Notes under the pieces: model-generated
Seen by the model: the letters and a program-made list of their open reading frames with translations, nothing else
Databases searched by the model: none
Told to the model about the DNA's origin: nothing
Assembly: GCA_005789055.1 (NCBI GenBank)
Contig: SYAA01000267.1
Span: forward strand, 1-8,115
Source of the DNA: Actinomycetota bacterium
GTDB lineage: Bacteria > Actinomycetota > Actinomycetes > Mycobacteriales > Mycobacteriaceae
DNA: 8,115 bases
Direction: 5' to 3'
Made by a program: the position numbers and the translations under genes
Shown: piece by piece, positions 5,035-8,115 of the stretch
How positions within the stretch are numbered: position 1 is the stretch's first letter
Layout: the number at the start of each line of letters is the position of its first letter

Positions 5035-8000
5035 CTAGATGATGCCTCCCGTACCCGCAGTGCCGCCGGCCCCTCCGGCACCACCGGCAGTGCCGGTGGC
5101 ATTGGCTCCAGGATCGCCTGGCGATCCCGCGGTGCCGGCCTTGCTGGTGCCACTGGTTCCGCCTCCGCCACCGGTGCCACCCTGGCCACCCGTACCACCG
5201 TCGCCTGACCCGCCGGTTCCGCCGACGCCGCCGACACCGCCGACACCGCCGTCGCCACCAGCGCTGGCGGTACCGCCGTTGGCGCCACCGGCCGCACCGT
5301 CGCCACCGAGACCGCCGACGCCGCCGGCCCCGCCGATACCGCCCTTGGCGCTACCCACGTAGGCGGTGGTGGACTCTTGCTGCACCCCGGTCCAACCGCC
5401 GGCGGGCTCGGAGTACTCGACGAGATAGCCGCTGACGATGCCGGCACCACTGAGCGGGAGGTCATTCCACGCACCACGCGTGTTCCTGAAGTTGGTGGAC
5501 CCGTAGTGCTCCGCTCTTCCGGCGTTGTCCGGCTGATTAACGGCCCAGGCGGCGTAGTTGAACGGCCCCGTGACGACACCGCCCTGTGCGGGTGTGCCGC
5601 CCTGCCAGAACTGAATACCGGCTTCCGGTCCGTCCATCCACCTCCAGACCCCCTCAACTGCCGCATCGGAGGCTCCGATCCAGATGTTGGCCGCGTTGAC
5701 ATTGTTCTTGATGAACTCGTTCTCCTGGTCGGTGGGGATGTTCGGCAGATAGCCCGTCGCACCGTTAAGCGTCCTGGTCTGGGCCGCCGCACGTGCGGCG
5801 GTCCAGGTGATGTTCGGGGCAGAGATGTACTGGTAATAGCTGTTGGTGACCGTGTTGTAGTAGACGTTCGTACCGGTGTTGATCGACGACGTGATGTCGA
5901 AGTTGAACGCGCCCTGAGCCGCGTCGGTCGACAGTTGCATCGAGGCCAGCGCAGTGTTGACGTCGGTCTTCGTTCCGGTGAAGTTGATCGACGTCATTGT
6001 GTCGCTGAAAGTGAAGCCGAAACTCGGCGTCAGGCCGTTCACGTTGGTGAACTTGAACGTCGTCCCGGACGGAGCGTTCGGGATGGACACCGATACCAGC
6101 AGGACGTCGGTGGCGGAGAAGCGCCGGATCTGTAGACCGGAGACGGCCTGGTTGGCAGTGCTCGGGGTGAACACCGCGCCGGCGGTCACGCCGGTGCCGC
6201 CGACACCGCCCTTGCCGCCGACGCCGCCAGCACCTGCGGCGCCCGCGTCGCCTCCGGTCCCGGTGCTGCCACCGGTGCCACCAGTTCCCGCACTAGCGCC
6301 GCTGCCGCCCGCACCCGCGTTGCCGCCGAGCCCACCGCTGCCGCCGGCCGCACCGTTGACGTTGGTGCTGTCGCCGTTGCCGCCGGTTCCGCCGACTCCA
6401 CCGTCACCTGCCGCCCCACCGCCGCCGCCGCCGCCGCCATCACCGTTGGTGCCCGATGCTCCACCGTTGCCGCCGAGGCCGCCATCACCGCCTGCGCCGC
6501 CGTTGGCGCCTGCGCCGCCGTCACCGCCAACGGTGGCCTGATTGCCATTGCTGGCATTCGTCCCGGATCCGCCGTTACCGCCGCCGCCGCCCTTGCCGCC
6601 GGCCCCGCCGGCGCCACCGTTTGCGCCGTTACCGGTAGCCGCCAGGGCACTACCACCGGCGCCGCCCTTACCACCCTTGCCGCCCGCGGTGCCGTTACCC
6701 CCATTGGCTTCAATACCGGAGGTGCCGCTAGCGCCGGCGAAACCTGCCCCGCCGGCCCCGCCGTTACCACCCTCGCCGGCCGTGCCTCCGACGGTGGTGC
6801 CGCCTGCGCCACCCGCGCCGCCGTCACCGCCGACAACCCCGGCTGTCAAGGAGGCGAAACCTGCACCGCCGCTGCCGCCCTTGCCACCGTTGGCCAGGTT
6901 CGATCCGGCCGTGCCAGCGGTGCCGTTGGTGCCGCCAGTGCCGCCGGTGCCCTTCGCTCCGAGTGCACCACCGGCACCAGCGGTGCCCGCGTTGCCGCCC
7001 GCGCCGCCGGCCGTGCCATTAGGCGATGCGGCGGTGCCATTGACGCCGCTGCCGCCGGCGCCACCAGCCCCGGCGTCGCCACCGTCGCCGCCATCGCCGC
7101 CGCTACCATTCGTGCCGCCAGTGGTGCTGCCGCCGGTGCCGCCCTTACCGCCCGCGGCACCCTTCCCACCGTTACCGCCAAGGCCACCGGTAACTCCGGC
7201 GGTGAGTGGGCTCTCGCCTGCACCGCCGATGGCACCCGAACCACCCTTGCCGGCGTTGCCGCCGTCACCCGCAATGCCGGTAGTGGCCGAGCCACCGTTA
7301 CCGCCGTTACCGCCGATGCCGCCGCTGCCGCCCGGGCCGCCCTGGCCGCCAATGGGGCCGCCCTGAGTGGTGCCGATAGCACCGGCTGCGCCGTTACCGC
7401 CGTAGCCGCCGGTACCGCCGTTACCGGCAGTGCCGCCGGTCGCCGTGCCGCCGTTACCGCCGTTACCGCCGGCGCCGCCCTTGCCACTGGAACCGCCGGT
7501 CACGGCGCCGGCATTGCCGCCATTACCGCCGTTACCGCCGTTGCCGAAGGAACCGGCTGTGGTCACGTTCGCTCCGGTGCCGGCCTTGCCCTCGACGCCG
7601 GCGTTGCCGCCGTTGCCTGCGGCCGCACCGATGCGGACGGCCGTGGTGGAACCCGGGATGTTGCTGCTGAAGCCGTTGCCACCGTTGCCGCCGAGCCCGC
7701 CGCTTCCGGCATTGCCGCCGTTGGTGGCGTTGCCCTGGGTGCCGTCGGTCCCGGTGGCGCCACCCTTGAGTCCGGCCGTACCGCCGTTGCCGCCGTTGCC
7801 ACCGTTGCCGCCGGTGCCACCGTTGGTACCGACCTCCGCAGGAGTTCCAGTGGCGGTCAGAGCGCTCAGGCCGTTGTAGCCGTTGCCGCCGTTGGTGCCG
7901 TTGCCTGCGGTGCCGGCATTACCGCCGTTGCCGCCGCTACCGTCAGTTCCGGCCAGTGCTGAGCCGCCACCGGCACCAGCCGTGCCACCGTTACCGCCGT

Positions 8001-8115
8001 TGCCGCCGTCACCGGCATCGCCGCCGGAACCACCGGCCTGGCCCGCGACACCCGCGGTGGTACTCGTCGTGCCGGCCAGGCCATTGCCGCCGTTACCGCC
8101 GTCGGCGCCCTTGCC
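5035..8115 (-). CDS. PGRS-like glycine-rich surface protein with internal C-type lectin domain; 5' end outside window
   Basis: One frame is open from the right window edge to a TAG at 5035-5037, giving 1026 residues without a stop; the N-terminus is missing. About 645 residues of Gly-Gly-X repeats (mainly [12 protein letters not shown]) come first. An Ig/cadherin-like segment (6172-5863), a C-type lectin-like domain (5862-5407) and a second Gly-rich tail ending GTAGTGGII follow. No Cys is visible anywhere. The repeat style is that of mycobacterial PGRS regions, thought to fold as polyglycine-II bundles. I cannot see whether a PE domain or signal peptide begins the protein. A V-T-T start at 7566 seen in isolation is only an internal Val, since the same repeat continues beyond it. 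Likely role: cell-surface or secreted glycan binding. It lies 43 nt upstream of the phosphorylase start but is not obviously related to it. Confidence 0.88.
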   Translation of the reverse strand, partial: GKGADGGNGGNGLAGTTSTTAGVAGQAGGSGGDAGDGGNGGNGGTAGAGGGSALAGTDGSGGNGGNAGTAGNGTNGGNGYNGLSALTATGTPAEVGTNGGTGGNGGNGGNGGTAGLKGGATGTDGTQGNATNGGNAGSGGLGGNGGNGFSSNIPGSTTAVRIGAAAGNGGNAGVEGKAGTGANVTTAGSFGNGGNGGNGGNAGAVTGGSSGKGGAGGNGGNGGTATGGTAGNGGTGGYGGNGAAGAIGTTQGGPIGGQGGPGGSGGIGGNGGNGGSATTGIAGDGGNAGKGGSGAIGGAGESPLTAGVTGGLGGNGGKGAAGGKGGTGGSTTGGTNGSGGDGGDGGDAGAGGAGGSGVNGTAASPNGTAGGAGGNAGTAGAGGALGAKGTGGTGGTNGTAGTAGSNLANGGKGGSGGAGFASLTAGVVGGDGGAGGAGGTTVGGTAGEGGNGGAGGAGFAGASGTSGIEANGGNGTAGGKGGKGGAGGSALAATGNGANGGAGGAGGKGGGGGNGGSGTNASNGNQATVGGDGGAGANGGAGGDGGLGGNGGASGTNGDGGGGGGGGAAGDGGVGGTGGNGDSTNVNGAAGGSGGLGGNAGAGGSGASAGTGGTGGSTGTGGDAGAAGAGGVGGKGGVGGTGVTAGAVFTPSTANQAVSGLQIRRFSATDVLLVSVSIPNAPSGTTFKFTNVNGLTPSFGFTFSDTMTSINFTGTKTDVNTALASMQLSTDAAQGAFNFDITSSINTGTNVYYNTVTNSYYQYISAPNITWTAARAAAQTRTLNGATGYLPNIPTDQENEFIKNNVNAANIWIGASDAAVEGVWRWMDGPEAGIQFWQGGTPAQGGVVTGPFNYAAWAVNQPDNAGRAEHYGSTNFRNTRGAWNDLPLSGAGIVSGYLVEYSEPAGGWTGVQQESTTAYVGSAKGGIGGAGGVGGLGGDGAAGGANGGTASAGGDGGVGGVGGVGGTGGSGDGGTGGQGGTGGGGGTSGTSKAGTAGSPGDPGANATGTAGGAGGAGGTAGTGGII
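5038..5352 (-). repeat. C-terminal Gly-rich (PGRS-like) tail coding repeat
   Basis: About 105 codons of mostly Gly-Gly-X, for example [16 protein letters not shown] and [11 protein letters not shown], following the lectin domain. Degenerate GCC/ACC-rich triplets on the plus strand make it low-complexity DNA. With the larger block at 6178-8115 it brackets the folded domains on both sides. Confidence 0.8.
5407..5862 (-). other. C-type lectin-like domain with QPD Ca2+/sugar motif (part of the 5035-8115 CDS)
   Basis: The segment shows the C-type lectin order: an aromatic start with TWTAARAAA, then [14 protein letters not shown], the WIGASD motif, [27 protein letters not shown] and the closing GYLVEYSE. 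The sugar motif Gln-Pro-Asp is encoded at 5527-5535, a Glu eight residues after its Gln at 5509-5511, and Trp-Asn-Asp at 5461-5469. The eight-residue spacing equals that of Glu185 and Glu193 in mannose-binding protein A, and Asn-Asp matches the remaining Ca2+ ligands. QPD is the galactose-type variant of EPN. The usual disulfide cysteines are absent, as in many bacterial forms of this domain. Confidence 0.85.
5863..6172 (-). other. Ig/cadherin-like beta segment preceding the lectin domain (part of the 5035-8115 CDS)
   Basis: Roughly 100 non-repetitive residues rich in alternating hydrophobic, Thr and Ser positions, including [41 protein letters not shown] and GAFNFDIT. The T-x-x-x-V-N-x-A-L-A-x-M piece is typical of cadherin-like repeats in large bacterial adhesins, where such a segment often stands directly before a C-type lectin domain. 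Fold assignment is by pattern only. Confidence 0.6.
6178..8115 (-). repeat. main PGRS-like Gly-Gly-X repeat block
   Basis: About 646 codons of Gly-Gly-X and Gly-X runs broken by short non-Gly stretches, such as an SxLTAGV motif at 6835-6852 and again at 7192-7212, and an N-terminal-side stretch with [15 protein letters not shown] around 7620-7675. On the plus strand the block appears as nearly continuous GCCGCC/GTTGCC/ACC triplets. The repeat runs to the window edge, so its full length is unknown. Confidence 0.85.
6419..6438 (-). repeat. CCG trinucleotide run inside the PGRS block
   Basis: Six uninterrupted CCG triplets plus two bases encode a Gly homopolymer ([14 protein letters not shown]). 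Slippage here would change protein length by whole residues without a frameshift. Confidence 0.75.

Noticed and set aside
5039..7879. Long plus-strand frames encoding Pro-Pro-Leu/Pro-Ala repeats opposite the PGRS block
   Set aside because: They are the mirror of GGC/GGT/AAC glycine-asparagine codons on the minus strand. They are broken into several frames, stop at the non-repetitive lectin region and have no folded part or start signals.
6178..8115. Repeat block as a CRISPR array or tandem satellite DNA
   Set aside because: There are no constant direct repeats with unique spacers. The periodicity is three bases and keeps one reading frame open throughout.

Overview
The window reads as high-GC actinobacterial DNA, most likely from a Mycobacterium or Mycolicibacterium species. 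The signs are GTG and TTG starts, GC-rich third codon positions, TANNNT -10 hexamers placed directly at start codons, a PGRS-type Gly-Gly-X protein, a small Cys-rich secreted protein of mycobacterial style and a PmmB-like phosphosugar mutase. No rRNA, tRNA, CRISPR array or insertion sequence is visible.

Layout: (1) 1-566, plus strand: the 3' end of an unrecognised gene, then 5 nt later cytidine deaminase (cdd). (2) 577-1165, minus strand: a type II toxin-antitoxin pair, a ribbon-helix-helix antitoxin followed by a MazF-family toxin whose TTG start overlaps the antitoxin stop. (3) 1281-1595, minus: a small secreted protein with four cysteines. (4) 1646-4991, minus: a tight three-gene operon in the order nucleoside (uridine) phosphorylase, deoC, pmmB-like mutase. 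(5) 5035-8115, minus: a very long glycine-rich PGRS-like protein, open at the right window edge, with an Ig/cadherin-like segment and a C-type lectin-like domain near its C-terminus.

The metabolic genes form one pathway. Cdd converts (deoxy)cytidine to (deoxy)uridine. The phosphorylase releases uracil and (deoxy)ribose-1-phosphate. The mutase, whose context suggests phosphopentomutase activity, would make the 5-phosphate. DeoC splits deoxyribose-5-phosphate into acetaldehyde and glyceraldehyde-3-phosphate. The phosphorylase resembles the animal UPP1/UPP2 type rather than the short E. coli type.

The least ordinary item is the PGRS-like protein with an internal cysteine-free C-type lectin domain carrying a complete-looking Ca2+/sugar site of the galactose-type Gln-Pro-Asp form. 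It suggests a surface glycan-binding protein. Its N-terminus, and so any PE domain or signal peptide, lies outside the window.
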